64,000 nt of DNA from UBA1413 sp964567485 (GCA_964567485.1 CAZMMX010000005.1:1-64000); one strand, 5' to 3'; shown: positions 1-8,866, numbered from the stretch's first letter. A program made the numbers and translations. Notes: generated from the letters alone by a model not told the origin.

Positions 1-21
1 TTTTTTTTGCAGCTCTATGGA

Positions 22-966
22 TCAGAAAGGCAGGTTCTCCAGGTCGAGGTTACCACCCGAGAGGATGATGCCGGTTTTGAGGCCTGCCACCTCCACCTTA
101 CCTTCGAGGATGGCCCCCAGGGGAACGGCAGAAGAGGGCTCGATGATGATTTTCATACGTTCCCACACCAGGCGCATGGCCTCGATGATTTTCTCCTCCG
201 ACACGGTGACGATGTCGTCGACCCGGGCCATGATGATGGCGAAGTTACGTTCTCCCAGGGAGGTGAGGAGTCCGTCGGCAATGGTTTGGGGGTGGAGAGA
301 GGGGAAGATCTTCCCGGCATGGAAAGAACGGAAGGCGTCGTCGGCTCCTGCGGGTTCTGCGGCGATCACCCGGCATCCCGGGGAGAGGGCTTTTGCCGAC
401 AGAGCGGTACCGCTGAGGAGTCCTCCGCCCCCCACGGGCGCCATGATCACGTCAAAACTGCCGGCATCTTCGATCATCTCCCTGGCCGCGGTTCCCTGGC
501 CGGCAATCACGTGAAAACTGTCGTAAGGGTGGACCACCACGGCACCGGTTTCGCGGACCACATCGGCCAGCGCCGACTCCCGGGCTTCCAAAGTAGGCTC
601 ACACCAGGTGATGATTCCCCCGTATCCGGCCACCGCCTTCTTCTTGATCTCAGGGGCCGTGCGGGGCATCACGATATGGGCGGGAATACCCCGCATCCGG
701 GCCGCCAGCGCCAGGGCCGCCGCATGGTTCCCCGAAGAATGGGTGGCCACACCCCGTGAGGCCTCTCCCTCCGACAGAGAAAAAACAGCATTACAGGCCC
801 CCCGGAATTTAAAGGCCCCTACCTTCTGGAAATTCTCACACTTGAAAAATAACTCCCCCCCAACAATGGCGTTGATGCTCTCTGATGAGTACAACGGCGT
901 ATGATGGATAAAGGGGGTAATGCGGGCATGCGCCTCCACAACATCCCGGAATTCAGGAATTTTCAT
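22..966 (-). CDS. PLP-dependent threonine/serine dehydratase
   Basis: Deaminates threonine or serine to the 2-oxoacid with PLP in the cytosol. The 314 residues show the fold-type II PLP pattern: lysine 53 in FKFRGA, SSGNH at 77-81, the phosphate-binding glycine loop GGGGLLSG at 179-186 and SGGN near the C-terminus. There is no C-terminal ACT-like regulatory domain, so it resembles catabolic dehydratases or serine racemases more than the feedback-controlled biosynthetic IlvA. The frame stays open to a GTG at 972, but the ATG at 966 gives the usual N-terminus. It overlaps the end of the prsW-like gene by 14 bases and is last in the lpxK-punA-prsW run. Family assignment is firm; serine or threonine preference cannot be read. 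Confidence 0.9.
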   Translation of the reverse strand: MKIPEFRDVVEAHARITPFIHHTPLYSSESINAIVGGELFFKCENFQKVGAFKFRGACNAVFSLSEGEASRGVATHSSGNHAAALALAARMRGIPAHIVMPRTAPEIKKKAVAGYGGIITWCEPTLEARESALADVVRETGAVVVHPYDSFHVIAGQGTAAREMIEDAGSFDVIMAPVGGGGLLSGTALSAKALSPGCRVIAAEPAGADDAFRSFHAGKIFPSLHPQTIADGLLTSLGERNFAIIMARVDDIVTVSEEKIIEAMRLVWERMKIIIEPSSAVPLGAILEGKVEVAGLKTGIILSGGNLDLENLPF

Positions 967-1666
967 CTTCACGACTCAGTTTTTTATTGAGAAGGTCAAA
1001 ATCTGTTCTAAAATAACTCTGGTCCGACAAATGCTTCATCTTTTTCCAGCCGGAAAAATAGAGAAAAACGACAAATCCCAAAAAGACCCCCCATAGCCAT
1101 TCGATTTCGGTGAAGAGGATGAAGTCATAAATGCTGTGAAGAAGCCAGGGGATGAGAAGGGCCCTGATGATCATTCCTGTGGTCTCCAGGGGATGGAACC
1201 TGGCCATTCCGAAATAGAACCCCATGGTGATGCCGAAGATGGCGTGGGCAGGTACGGCGGTGAAAGCCCTGAGGAGCCCGGTGGCATAGCCGTCCTGCAT
1301 GACGTAAAGGAAATTTTCCACCGCGGCAAAGCCCAGGGAAACGAAGGTTCCGTATACGATACCATCGTATTTTTCGTTGAAGGCCGGCCTTTTCCATATC
1401 AGCAGGAAAAGGGCCAGGAATTTGAACAACTCCTCGGTGAATCCAGCCACGGCAAATGCCGACCAGGCGGACTGCCATAGCCCCGGAAGGGGTTCCCCCA
1501 CCAGGGAGAGGAGGGATTCCACAGCCATCACAGGAAGGACAATGACCACCCCGGCAAGCAGGGAGAGCAGCAACAGCGCCAGCGGTTCCCTTTCATATTT
1601 GTCACGGAACCAGATATATCCTGCAATGGCTGCTACCGGTGCCAGGGAGATCAGAAGCACGTCCAT
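953..1666 (-). CDS. PrsW family glutamic-type intramembrane protease
   Basis: A 237-residue multi-pass membrane protein of the PrsW/CPBP-like group. Conserved polar motifs lie inside membrane segments: EE at 78-79, ENFLY near 117-121, a histidine at 141 in PAHAIFG, and HSIYDF near the C-terminus, the presumed active-site glutamates and histidines. Bacillus PrsW cleaves an anti-sigma factor; the substrate here is unknown. The ATG is one base from the end of punA and the 3' end overlaps the dehydratase start, so these genes are translationally linked. Membrane segments start at residue 1 without a cleavable signal. Confidence 0.85.
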   Translation of the reverse strand: MDVLLISLAPVAAIAGYIWFRDKYEREPLALLLLSLLAGVVIVLPVMAVESLLSLVGEPLPGLWQSAWSAFAVAGFTEELFKFLALFLLIWKRPAFNEKYDGIVYGTFVSLGFAAVENFLYVMQDGYATGLLRAFTAVPAHAIFGITMGFYFGMARFHPLETTGMIIRALLIPWLLHSIYDFILFTEIEWLWGVFLGFVVFLYFSGWKKMKHLSDQSYFRTDFDLLNKKLSREDENS

Positions 1667-1667
1667 C

Positions 1668-2480
1668 CTAAAGGCTTTCGATCAGATTTTTCATGATCAG
1701 CGTCATCTTGGGTTCTGCCTTCATGGCCACCTGTTGCACCTCTTCATGGGAGATCTCCACGATTTGTCCGGGCACCCCGCTGTCGGTGATAATGGAAATC
1801 CCGAAGATTTTCATTCCTGCATGGCGGGCCACGATCACCTCGGGCACCGTGCTCATGCCCACGGCGTCGCCTCCCAGTTTCCGGAACATCAGGTATTCAG
1901 CAGGGGTCTCAAAGGTAGGCCCCGACACCCCCACATACACCCCTTCCTTTAGGGCGAAGTTATTCTCCAGAGCGATCTGCTTGGCATTCATGCGCAGCCG
2001 CTCATCATACACCCGGCTCATGTCGGGGAAGCGGGGCCCCAGCGACTCCTCATTTTTCCCCCGCAACGGATGCTCAGGGAAAAAATTGATATGGTCCCTG
2101 ATCACCATAATGTCACCCACCCGGTAGTCGGGGTTGAGGCCTCCACTGGCATTGGAGACAAACAGGTTGGTAATGCCCAGTTCATGCATCACCCTCACCG
2201 GAAAGGTCACCTCCTTCATGTTATACCCCTCATAATAGTGGAACCTCCCCTGCATGGCCAGCACGCTCTTGCTTCCCAGCTTTCCGAAAATCAGCCTCCC
2301 GGCATGGCCGTCGACCGTAGAGACCGGGAAATGGGGAATTTCAGCATAGGGAATGGTCTCCAGAATCTCTATCTCCTTGACCAGACCTCCCAGTCCCGTT
2401 CCCAGGATAATGCCTATTTCACTCTTTACTCCGATTTTTCCGGATATGTAATTCGCGGTTGATCTTATTTTCTCCAACAT
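1668..2480 (-). CDS. punA: Purine nucleoside phosphorylase
   Basis: Phosphorolyses inosine or guanosine to free base and ribose 1-phosphate in purine salvage. The 270-residue length is usual for the trimeric class. Recognisable motifs are ILGTGLGG near 25-32, MQGRFHYYEGY, VSNASGGLNP, HPLRGKNE and GDAVGMSTVPE, covering the phosphate, ribose and base pockets. The ATG lies 62 bases inside the end of lpxK in another frame; the family N-terminus (MLEKI) fits this start, so the overlap seems real. It is in an operon with lpxK and the prsW-like gene. Confidence 0.95.
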   Translation of the reverse strand: MLEKIRSTANYISGKIGVKSEIGIILGTGLGGLVKEIEILETIPYAEIPHFPVSTVDGHAGRLIFGKLGSKSVLAMQGRFHYYEGYNMKEVTFPVRVMHELGITNLFVSNASGGLNPDYRVGDIMVIRDHINFFPEHPLRGKNEESLGPRFPDMSRVYDERLRMNAKQIALENNFALKEGVYVGVSGPTFETPAEYLMFRKLGGDAVGMSTVPEVIVARHAGMKIFGISIITDSGVPGQIVEISHEEVQQVAMKAEPKMTLIMKNLIESL

Positions 2481-3519
2481 ACTCTATTATTTTCTGGTCA
2501 AACAATTTTCCTTCACGATCCAGGAACTTCACCTGGATGGGCAATATGTAAAACGAGGATTTCACGTCCTGGGTAAAGAGGTCATGACGCGTCAGCCGCA
2601 CCATATCTTTTTCAGTGGTGATGATAATTCTGCGGGTCCCCTGGAGCCTGTAAAACTTCTGAAGAATCAGTTGAATGTCGTTTTCGGAATAATAGTGGTG
2701 GTCAGGGAAGAGCGCCGTGTCGACCAGGGGGGAGAGTTTTTTGACATGACCGACGACATATTCCGGAGAGGCGATGCCCGTGACCAGTAAAATGCCCATC
2801 CGGGAAGTGTCTGTGAAGAGATCCATGGGGGCACCTTCCGGAAAGAAAGGATAGAGCTGGCCGTAGACCATGGTGGTAAAAAAGAGCTGCTGATAGGGGA
2901 ACTGGAAGACCTCCTTGGCCATGATCCTGCGGGTAATGGGGGTGATTTCACCGGGGCACTTGGTGATGATGATAATGTTGGCCCTGCGTATCTGGCTGGG
3001 ACTCTCCCTGAGCCTCCCGTAAGGAAGGATATGGTCTTCACGCAGGGGTTTGTTGTAATCGATCAGCAGGATGTTAAGCCCCGGATTTACCTTGCGATGC
3101 TGAAAGGCATCGTCGAGCAGGACCACATCGGGAGGCAGTTCCTGTGAAAAAAGCTCCCCGAGCCCTGTCACCCGATCCTCGCATACCGACACCGTCACCG
3201 AAGGATATTTCTTCTTGATCTGCAGGGGCTCATCTCCCACATCTGTGACCTCAGAGTCGGTATGAACCATTAGAAATCCCTTGGTTTTCCTTTTGTATCC
3301 CCGGCTGAGGGTGGCTACACGGAATTGCGATTTGAGAAGCTTGACCAGATATTCGGCATGGGGTGTCTTACCCGTCCCGCCCACGGTAATGTTTCCTATG
3401 GAAATCACCGGCGCATCAAAATCAACACTTTTGAGGATTTTGAAATCGTAAAGCCAGTTACGGACGGTCATCAAAAAGCCGTAAACCAGCGAAAGGGGGT
3501 ATAAAGCCAGCTTCCGCAT
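2419..3519 (-). CDS. lpxK: Tetraacyldisaccharide 4'-kinase LpxK
   Basis: Phosphorylates the 4' position of the tetraacyl disaccharide in lipid A synthesis at the inner membrane. The 366 residues begin with a hydrophobic N-terminal stretch followed by the P-loop GGTGKTP at 47-53 and the family pattern ending in DDAFQHR near residue 140. The start is an ATG at 3519, downstream of the terminator that follows sppA. The 3' end runs 62 bases into punA. Together with the heptosyltransferase-like gene near 60 kb it shows a lipopolysaccharide outer membrane. Confidence 0.95.
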   Translation of the reverse strand: MRKLALYPLSLVYGFLMTVRNWLYDFKILKSVDFDAPVISIGNITVGGTGKTPHAEYLVKLLKSQFRVATLSRGYKRKTKGFLMVHTDSEVTDVGDEPLQIKKKYPSVTVSVCEDRVTGLGELFSQELPPDVVLLDDAFQHRKVNPGLNILLIDYNKPLREDHILPYGRLRESPSQIRRANIIIITKCPGEITPITRRIMAKEVFQFPYQQLFFTTMVYGQLYPFFPEGAPMDLFTDTSRMGILLVTGIASPEYVVGHVKKLSPLVDTALFPDHHYYSENDIQLILQKFYRLQGTRRIIITTEKDMVRLTRHDLFTQDVKSSFYILPIQVKFLDREGKLFDQKIIEYVGENKINRELHIRKNRSKE

Positions 3520-3562
3520 TCTCCTGTAATTTGGGACTAAAGTAATAATTATTGGTCTATAA

Positions 3563-3604
3563 TACTAAAAAAGAAAAGAACAGAATGGGGATTCTGTTCT
3601 TTTC
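3563..3604 (-). terminator. Rho-independent terminator after sppA
   Basis: A perfect 14-base-pair stem (3573-3586 with 3591-3604) closes a four-base loop. On the minus strand it is followed by a run of six T. It sits between the stop of sppA and the start of lpxK, separating the two transcripts. Confidence 0.85.
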
Positions 3605-3647
3605 CATGGTCGAACCACGCAGGTATAATATATTAATTATCTGCTGA

Positions 3648-5426
3648 TTACCTGATAATTTCGTCATAGGGAAGGCGGGCATAGATGCCCTTCATATTTT
3701 TCAGCCGGGCGATATTCTCATAGTGAGACCAGGCGTCGCCGAGTTCCTGGCGGAGGAACCAGGTGCGGGCATTGTCGGTACCTCCCTGGAGCAGTTCGGT
3801 GAAGGGATCCTTCAATTCGGGGAGTTTCACGGTTCTGTAATTCTCAAGTCCGGCCATCTCCGCGGCATCCTCAATGGCCTGGTCGAGGCCTCCGAGTTCA
3901 TCGACAAGGCCGATCTGCAGGGCGTTTTCGCCACTCCACACCCGTCCCTGACCGATAGAGTCCACAGCGGCAAAACCCATTTTGCGGCCATCGGCGACAC
4001 GTGATACGAAAAGGGCATACCCCTCTTCGATATAGTTCTGCATTAGGCTTTTCTCGAAATCGTTCATCGGCCGGGTCAGGGAAGGCATATCGGCATGTTC
4101 GTTGGTTTTGACCACATCGGTGGTGATCCCCAATTTTTCTTCGAGCAGCTCACCGGCATTGGGAATCAGCCCGAAAATGCCGATGGACCCGGTAATGGTA
4201 TTGGGAGAAGCCAGAATCTTGTCGGCAGCACAGGCAATGTAATACCCTCCTGAGGCAGCCACATTTCCCATGGAAGCCACCACGACCTTCTCTTCGGCGG
4301 CCAGTTTGACTTCCCTCCATATCACCTCGGAGTCATAGGCACTCCCCCCGGGAGAGTCGATCCGCAAAACAATCGCCTTATAGCTGGAGTCCTGTCTCAC
4401 CTTGCGGATTTCACGCGAGAGCTTCTCCCCGTTGATCCCTTCGCTGCCCATGGCCGTTCCGATTTCGCCGCTGGCATAGATGACGGCGATTTTATTACGC
4501 GAGAAGACTTCTTTTTTGGCTCCCTTGGCTGCCGGGGCCTTGGCATAGTCGGCAACATTCACCAGGGGAATTCCCTTTTTTGCGGCAGTCCCGGTAATCG
4601 CCCGCAAATCGTCGAGGACCTGGTCCTTGTATTTCAGGGTGTCGACCAAGCCTGCCGCCAGGGCCTCCCCGGCCATGCGGAAAGTCATCACCTGGTCGGC
4701 CAGCTGATTCAGTTTTTCCACGGGAATACCCCTCTTTTCGGAGATTCCCCCCAGCATGTGGTTCCACATACTGTTCAGGTAGACCAGCCGCTGCTCACGG
4801 TTCTCGGGACTCATCTCCTCGAGCAGGTAGGGTTCCACCGCCGACTTGAACTTGCCGTGGCGCACCACCTGCACCTCAACCCCCAGCTTTTCCAATGCAT
4901 TTTTATAAAAGGAGAGCTCTCCCCCCAGACCGCGGAAGTCAATGGCCCCGCGGGGATTGAGGACTACCTTGTCAGCAGCAGTGGCCAGGTAATAAGCTTT
5001 CTGGTCGTACATGTCACCATAGGCATAAATGGGCTTGGAGGAGCTGTCGCGGAAGGCCACCAGGGCATCACGGATCTCTTCCACTGCCGCCATGCCGGTA
5101 TTGACCACCGAGAGATCAAGATACAGGCACTTAATCCGGTCATCATTGCGGGCCTTGCTGATGGCCGAGAGGATATCGTCGAGCCCCATCTTCCGGGTCT
5201 GGCTAAACCCGGGAATGTCAAGCTGAGAAAAGGGATCGTTGGGAGCCCTGTCCACAATTTGGTGGTCCAGCTTAAGCATCAGCATGGAGTTGTTCTCCAC
5301 CACCACCGTCTTCTCAACCGAAGAGACCATCGCACCCACCACCATCATCAGAAGGAGAAACAGAAGAAGCGTGGTCAGCAAAATACCCGTTACCGTGGCC
5401 AGGGTATACTTAAAAAAATCTTTCAT
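3648..5426 (-). CDS. sppA: Signal peptide peptidase SppA, 67 kDa type
   Basis: Membrane-anchored serine protease that degrades cleaved signal peptides in the periplasm. The 592 residues have one N-terminal membrane anchor and two tandem SppA domains, as in the long Escherichia form. The general-base lysine is in FKSAVEP (residue 194) and the nucleophile serine in the second domain's AASGGYY (residue 392); IDSPGGS forms the oxyanion region. The open frame extends to a TTG at 5432, but the ATG at 5426 (MKDFF) is preferred. A -7 box lies about 80 bases upstream and a strong terminator follows. Confidence 0.93.
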   Translation of the reverse strand: MKDFFKYTLATVTGILLTTLLLFLLLMMVVGAMVSSVEKTVVVENNSMLMLKLDHQIVDRAPNDPFSQLDIPGFSQTRKMGLDDILSAISKARNDDRIKCLYLDLSVVNTGMAAVEEIRDALVAFRDSSSKPIYAYGDMYDQKAYYLATAADKVVLNPRGAIDFRGLGGELSFYKNALEKLGVEVQVVRHGKFKSAVEPYLLEEMSPENREQRLVYLNSMWNHMLGGISEKRGIPVEKLNQLADQVMTFRMAGEALAAGLVDTLKYKDQVLDDLRAITGTAAKKGIPLVNVADYAKAPAAKGAKKEVFSRNKIAVIYASGEIGTAMGSEGINGEKLSREIRKVRQDSSYKAIVLRIDSPGGSAYDSEVIWREVKLAAEEKVVVASMGNVAASGGYYIACAADKILASPNTITGSIGIFGLIPNAGELLEEKLGITTDVVKTNEHADMPSLTRPMNDFEKSLMQNYIEEGYALFVSRVADGRKMGFAAVDSIGQGRVWSGENALQIGLVDELGGLDQAIEDAAEMAGLENYRTVKLPELKDPFTELLQGGTDNARTWFLRQELGDAWSHYENIARLKNMKGIYARLPYDEIIR

Positions 5427-5507
5427 AACCAATCAATTTACCATTATTTTACTTTCATTTATATTTTCTCTTTGCCAATAGGTCTTTACGGCTGGTTTGT
5501 AATTACA

Positions 5508-5515
5508 CAAAAGTA
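5508..5515 (-). promoter_or_regulatory. Possible -7 promoter box for sppA
   Basis: On the minus strand the bases read TACTTTTG, matching TAnnTTTG. No good -33 TTTG was found at the expected distance. The box abuts the folK start codon on the other strand, so the two promoters would be very close. Confidence 0.4.
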
Positions 5516-6013
5516 ATGAATGAACATCAACTATTCCTATGTCTTGGGGGAAACCTGGGGAATAAAGCGGAGGTTTTCACTCAAACGGCAGCCCTGATCG
5601 GGGAGCGGATCGGGTTTCTGAAGAATCTCTCGCCGGTGTATACCTCTCCACCCTGGGGATTCAGGGCACGCTCCTGGTTCTGGAACCAGGTGGCGGAAGT
5701 GACCACCTCCCTTACTCCCGAAGAGGTGCTGCGGGAAATCCATGCCATTGAGCATCACTTCGGCAGAATCCGCAAGCCGGGAGGTTACCGCTCCCGGAAG
5801 ATGGACATTGACATCCTCTTTTACGACCGTTTAATCATGGAGACTCCTGAGCTGACCCTTCCCCATCCGATGATCGCCCGGCGCCTCTTCGTGCTGCTTC
5901 CCCTGGGCGATATCGCCCCCAAACTGGTCCACCCGGTCACCGGGGAAAGGATAGCTGACATGATCGCCCACTCTGACGACACCTCTCCCGTCACCCGCGT
6001 TTCCCCTTCCTGA
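5516..6013 (+). CDS. folK: HPPK, 6-hydroxymethyl-dihydropterin pyrophosphokinase
   Basis: Transfers pyrophosphate from ATP to 6-hydroxymethyl-7,8-dihydropterin in folate synthesis. The 165 residues are full length. Visible motifs are the N-terminal LGGNLGN, the magnesium-binding MDIDILFYD, and TLPHPMIARRLFVLLPL with the histidine and arginine that bind phosphate. This is the canonical HPPK; a second, shorter paralog at 18430-18801 has lost part of this. The gene diverges from sppA with an 89-base gap and appears monocistronic. Confidence 0.93.
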   Translation: MNEHQLFLCLGGNLGNKAEVFTQTAALIGERIGFLKNLSPVYTSPPWGFRARSWFWNQVAEVTTSLTPEEVLREIHAIEHHFGRIRKPGGYRSRKMDIDILFYDRLIMETPELTLPHPMIARRLFVLLPLGDIAPKLVHPVTGERIADMIAHSDDTSPVTRVSPS

Positions 6014-6130
6014 TCCGCGCCAACCCCGGAGATCCCCATTACAATTTTAAGTTCCAAATCGCCCTTTTCTCAGGGAAATTGGTAAGGTTTTTGTTACAAG
6101 CCAGTTGAAAAACCAACTTAAAATGCCGCT

Positions 6131-7165
6131 ATGTATAAAAGAACCGTAATCCTTATGCTGGTCATTCTGGCTTCGCTGACGTCATGCAAACCGGGGAACA
6201 AACAACTGACACACAGAAATGTGACCGGCAAGGCCGGAGAGATGATCGTGGTCATGTCGAAGGTGGCCTGGGATGACGTTCCCGGCAACCTGATCCGCCA
6301 GACCCTGGGACAGCCCCAACTTGCCCTGCCCCAGGAAGAACCTCTCTTTGACCTGGTCTCTATCCCCCATGAAGCCTTCAAGGATATTTTTCTGACCACC
6401 CGCAATATCGTCCAGACTAAAATATCCCCCATCGTCGAGAACCCGGGGGTCACCTTTACCAACGACATATGGGCCTATCCGCAGGCTACCGTACAAATCA
6501 ACGCCCGTAACAACGAAGAGTTCGAGAAATTATTCACGGAGAATTCCGACAAGATCGTCACTTACTTTTTAAAGGCAGAACGGGACCGCCTTTCCATTAA
6601 TTACACCAAACTGCACGAAAAAGCCATCTACAATAACCTGGAAAATAAATACAAGATCAAACTGATAGTCCCCGCGGGTTTCAACATCACCGCCGAGGGG
6701 AAAGACTTCACCTGGATCCGCTATGAGACCCCTGATATTTCCCAGGCCATCCTGGTCTACACTTTTCCCTATAACTCCGACTCCACCTTTACCCTGCAAT
6801 ACCTCCTCGACAAACGCGACAGCATCCTCAGGGTGAATGTCCCGGGTCCCACGGAAGGCAGCTACATGGCCACCGAAAGAGCCGCCCAACCGGTTCTGAA
6901 CATCACCAGCCATAACGGCAACTACGCTGCCGATATCAGGGGACTGTGGCGTGTCCAGAATGATTTCATGGGAGGCCCCTTCATCATGCTCGCAGAACTC
7001 GACGTCCACCGCCAAAGAGTGGTCGTTGTCGACGGCTATGTCTACGCTCCCAGCAAAAACAAACGTAACTTCATCAGGCAGATCGAGGCCATCGTTTACT
7101 CCCTCAAATTCACCGACCAGGAGAAAAACGACAAACTCAACAGCCAGCTCAATATGGGAAACTGA
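6131..7165 (+). CDS. DUF4837 family lipoprotein
   Basis: A 344-residue exported protein. The first 20 residues form a signal peptide ending in a lipobox (SLTSC), so the mature protein is probably lipid-anchored. The sequence matches my memory of the DUF4837 family, common in Bacteroidota and without assigned function. It has no recognisable catalytic motif. It stands alone between folK and the candidate small RNA. Function unknown. Confidence 0.8.
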   Translation: MYKRTVILMLVILASLTSCKPGNKQLTHRNVTGKAGEMIVVMSKVAWDDVPGNLIRQTLGQPQLALPQEEPLFDLVSIPHEAFKDIFLTTRNIVQTKISPIVENPGVTFTNDIWAYPQATVQINARNNEEFEKLFTENSDKIVTYFLKAERDRLSINYTKLHEKAIYNNLENKYKIKLIVPAGFNITAEGKDFTWIRYETPDISQAILVYTFPYNSDSTFTLQYLLDKRDSILRVNVPGPTEGSYMATERAAQPVLNITSHNGNYAADIRGLWRVQNDFMGGPFIMLAELDVHRQRVVVVDGYVYAPSKNKRNFIRQIEAIVYSLKFTDQEKNDKLNSQLNMGN

Positions 7166-7279
7166 CACTTTATATCCCCTGTCATTTTAGAATTTCTTCA
7201 ATTCAGGTGGGCTTTCCACCCTTTCAGAAAAAATCGCAAAAAAAATATTTAAGTCTGACTTATCGATTAAAAAGATTTT

Positions 7280-7287
7280 TATCTTTG
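7280..7287 (+). promoter_or_regulatory. -7 box (TATCTTTG) before the candidate small RNA
   Basis: Exact match to TAnnTTTG. The same octamer sits before the tRNA-Cys gene at 40668. No coding start lies within 90 bases downstream before the terminator at 7348, so it appears to drive a short non-coding transcript. Confidence 0.55.
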
Positions 7288-7292
7288 CCATA

Positions 7293-7375
7293 CTTCACGT
7301 CAGATATAGATCTGACAATTGTGTGTTTGGGGGTTAACATTTGAAAAGGGGAGCTGTTGAGCTCTCCTTTTTTTT
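7293..7375 (+). ncRNA. Candidate small RNA, about 83 nt
   Basis: This short stretch lies between a -7 box and an intrinsic terminator and has no credible open frame. It holds a first hairpin (seven-pair stem, 7299-7305 with 7310-7316, loop ATAG), an unpaired G-rich linker, and the terminator hairpin with eight T. It could be a free-standing small RNA, or a fully terminated leader of the YD-repeat gene, which has its own -7 box after the terminator. I do not recognise the family. Confidence 0.45.
7348..7375 (+). terminator. Rho-independent terminator of the candidate small RNA
   Basis: Eight-pair stem with one G-T pair (7348-7355 with 7360-7367), four-base loop, then eight T. It is 182 bases after the stop of the DUF4837 gene and 33 bases before the next ATG. 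Confidence 0.8.
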
Positions 7376-7377
7376 CT

Positions 7378-7385
7378 TATTTTTG
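7378..7385 (+). promoter_or_regulatory. -7 box for the YD-repeat gene
   Basis: TATTTTTG matches TAnnTTTG and gives a start of transcription near 7392, about 16 bases before the ATG at 7408. Its place after the terminator argues against the TTG at 7357 as start codon. Confidence 0.55.
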
Positions 7386-7407
7386 GGCGACACAGAAAAC
7401 CAAGCTA

Positions 7408-8313
7408 ATGGCGAAAAAGAAAAAGATCATCGTTTACCGGACGAACCTGGTGAATGTAGGAATTGGGCAGGGTCAGATGGTGATGCCGGCTTATCTTTAC
7501 AGTGAAACTGAATTTGACAGGGAAGGAAGGACCGTGAGTCAGGCCAGTTTCTCTTCTGAAGGCATTCTTCAGGAAAAGATTGCCAGGGAGTTTGATGCCG
7601 AAGGCAGGGTTATAAAGGAGTTTTATTTTGCAGAAGAGGATGAGCCCTCTGAGACCCTCTCTTTCGAAAGGGATGACCACGGAAAGCTGCTCCGTGAAAT
7701 AAGGAGCTATATCGACGGATCAGTGGATACCACCACCTGCCAGTATGATCAGGAAGAGAGACTGGTAGAAAAAGTGACGGTCGACGACGAAGGGGTAACC
7801 GATAAACAGGAGAAATTTACCTGGAAGGAAAAACAGTTGGTGGCCCATGAGGTCATCGATTCCGGGGGGGATATCACCGAAAAGGATGAATACGGCTATA
7901 ACGACCGGGGCCTGGTTTCCGAGCACCGCCGGGTCAGCACAGAAACCGGAGAGGATTTTAGGTTGGTGATCAGGTACGACAAGGAAGGCAGAAAAACTTC
8001 CGATGCCCTTTATGATGCCGACGGCGATCTGATGGAAATGACGCGTTACGAATATGATGATGGTGGGGTGTTGCTTGCCTCTTCCGTGGAGTCCCCCGGA
8101 AATAAGAGGGTCACCCGCTATTTTTATGATGAAAAGGGGAATCCTCTGGGACAGGAGGAGAACGATGAAGAGGGGAATAAGGTGGTATGGGTGGAAAACA
8201 GCTACGACGACCAGGGCAACCTCGAAGGAAGTGTGGTCTTCATCAACGGAAGAGGTGTTTCCATGAGCCAGCACTATGAACTCAAGTATGACTATGAATG
8301 GTTTAACGAATAA
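7408..8313 (+). CDS. Intracellular YD-repeat (RHS-like) protein
   Basis: A 301-residue acidic protein built almost wholly of degenerate repeats of about 20 residues, each with an aromatic-Asp turn and a glycine (for example YDKEGRK, FYDEKGNPLG, SYDDQGNLEG), like YD repeats of RHS shells. It has no signal peptide and begins MAKKKK, so it probably stays in the cytosol. It is far too short for a full RHS toxin and has no toxin tip. The next gene, fucU, starts nine bases after its stop, so they are probably cotranscribed. Function unknown. Confidence 0.7.
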   Translation: MAKKKKIIVYRTNLVNVGIGQGQMVMPAYLYSETEFDREGRTVSQASFSSEGILQEKIAREFDAEGRVIKEFYFAEEDEPSETLSFERDDHGKLLREIRSYIDGSVDTTTCQYDQEERLVEKVTVDDEGVTDKQEKFTWKEKQLVAHEVIDSGGDITEKDEYGYNDRGLVSEHRRVSTETGEDFRLVIRYDKEGRKTSDALYDADGDLMEMTRYEYDDGGVLLASSVESPGNKRVTRYFYDEKGNPLGQEENDEEGNKVVWVENSYDDQGNLEGSVVFINGRGVSMSQHYELKYDYEWFNE

Positions 8314-8321
8314 TCACCCCT

Positions 8322-8753
8322 ATGCTTAAAGGAATCTCACCCCTGATTAGTCCGGCCTTGCTGGAGACCCTGGCCCGTATGGGCCATGGCGATGAAATCG
8401 TCCTTGCCGACGCCCACTTCCCGGGGGAATCCTATAATAACAGGGTTCTCAGGGCCGATGGCCTCGGCATTGCCCCCCTTCTCGAGGCCATCCTCCCTCT
8501 CTTCGAAATCGACAGCTACGTGGCCGACCCCCTGGTGATGATGGCTCCCGTCGAGGGCGACCAGCCCGACCCGGCCGTGGAAGCATCCTACCTCACGGCC
8601 TTCAGAAAACATTGCCCCGAAACCACCACCATCGCCAAAATAAGCCGTTTCACCTTCTACGACAGAACACGCAACGCCTTCGCGGTGGTCATGACCGGAG
8701 AAACTGCCAAATACGGGAATATCATCCTCAAAAAAGGAGTTACCCCCCATTAA
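8322..8753 (+). CDS. RbsD/FucU family sugar mutarotase
   Basis: Catalyses interconversion of sugar anomers, in FucU alpha- and beta-L-fucose. The 143 residues match FucU in length and show its N-terminal pattern (LKGISPLISP, LARMGHGDEIVLADAHFP), with the catalytic histidine in MGHGDE, and a C-terminal FYDRTRNAFAVVMTGE. It follows the YD-repeat gene closely and precedes a galM-like gene by 113 bases, pairing two mutarotases. Fucose or ribose preference cannot be decided; fucose is more likely by motif. Confidence 0.85.
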   Translation: MLKGISPLISPALLETLARMGHGDEIVLADAHFPGESYNNRVLRADGLGIAPLLEAILPLFEIDSYVADPLVMMAPVEGDQPDPAVEASYLTAFRKHCPETTTIAKISRFTFYDRTRNAFAVVMTGETAKYGNIILKKGVTPH

Positions 8754-8866
8754 CGCTTTTCCAAAAGGCAAAAACAAGGGTCCGGTAGGTTTACGGTGAC
8801 AAAAAACAGATCTGAAACCTGAGGAAATCAGACATAAAAATCATTCTTTTAAAACAAATCAAACAG

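Noticed and set aside
1..8. Run of eight T at the left edge
   Set aside because: It could be the tail of a terminator of a plus-strand gene to the left, but no stem is inside the window.
7357..7407. TTG-initiated N-terminal extension of the YD-repeat protein
   Set aside because: It would lie across the terminator hairpin and T run; the ATG at 7408 follows a -7 box.
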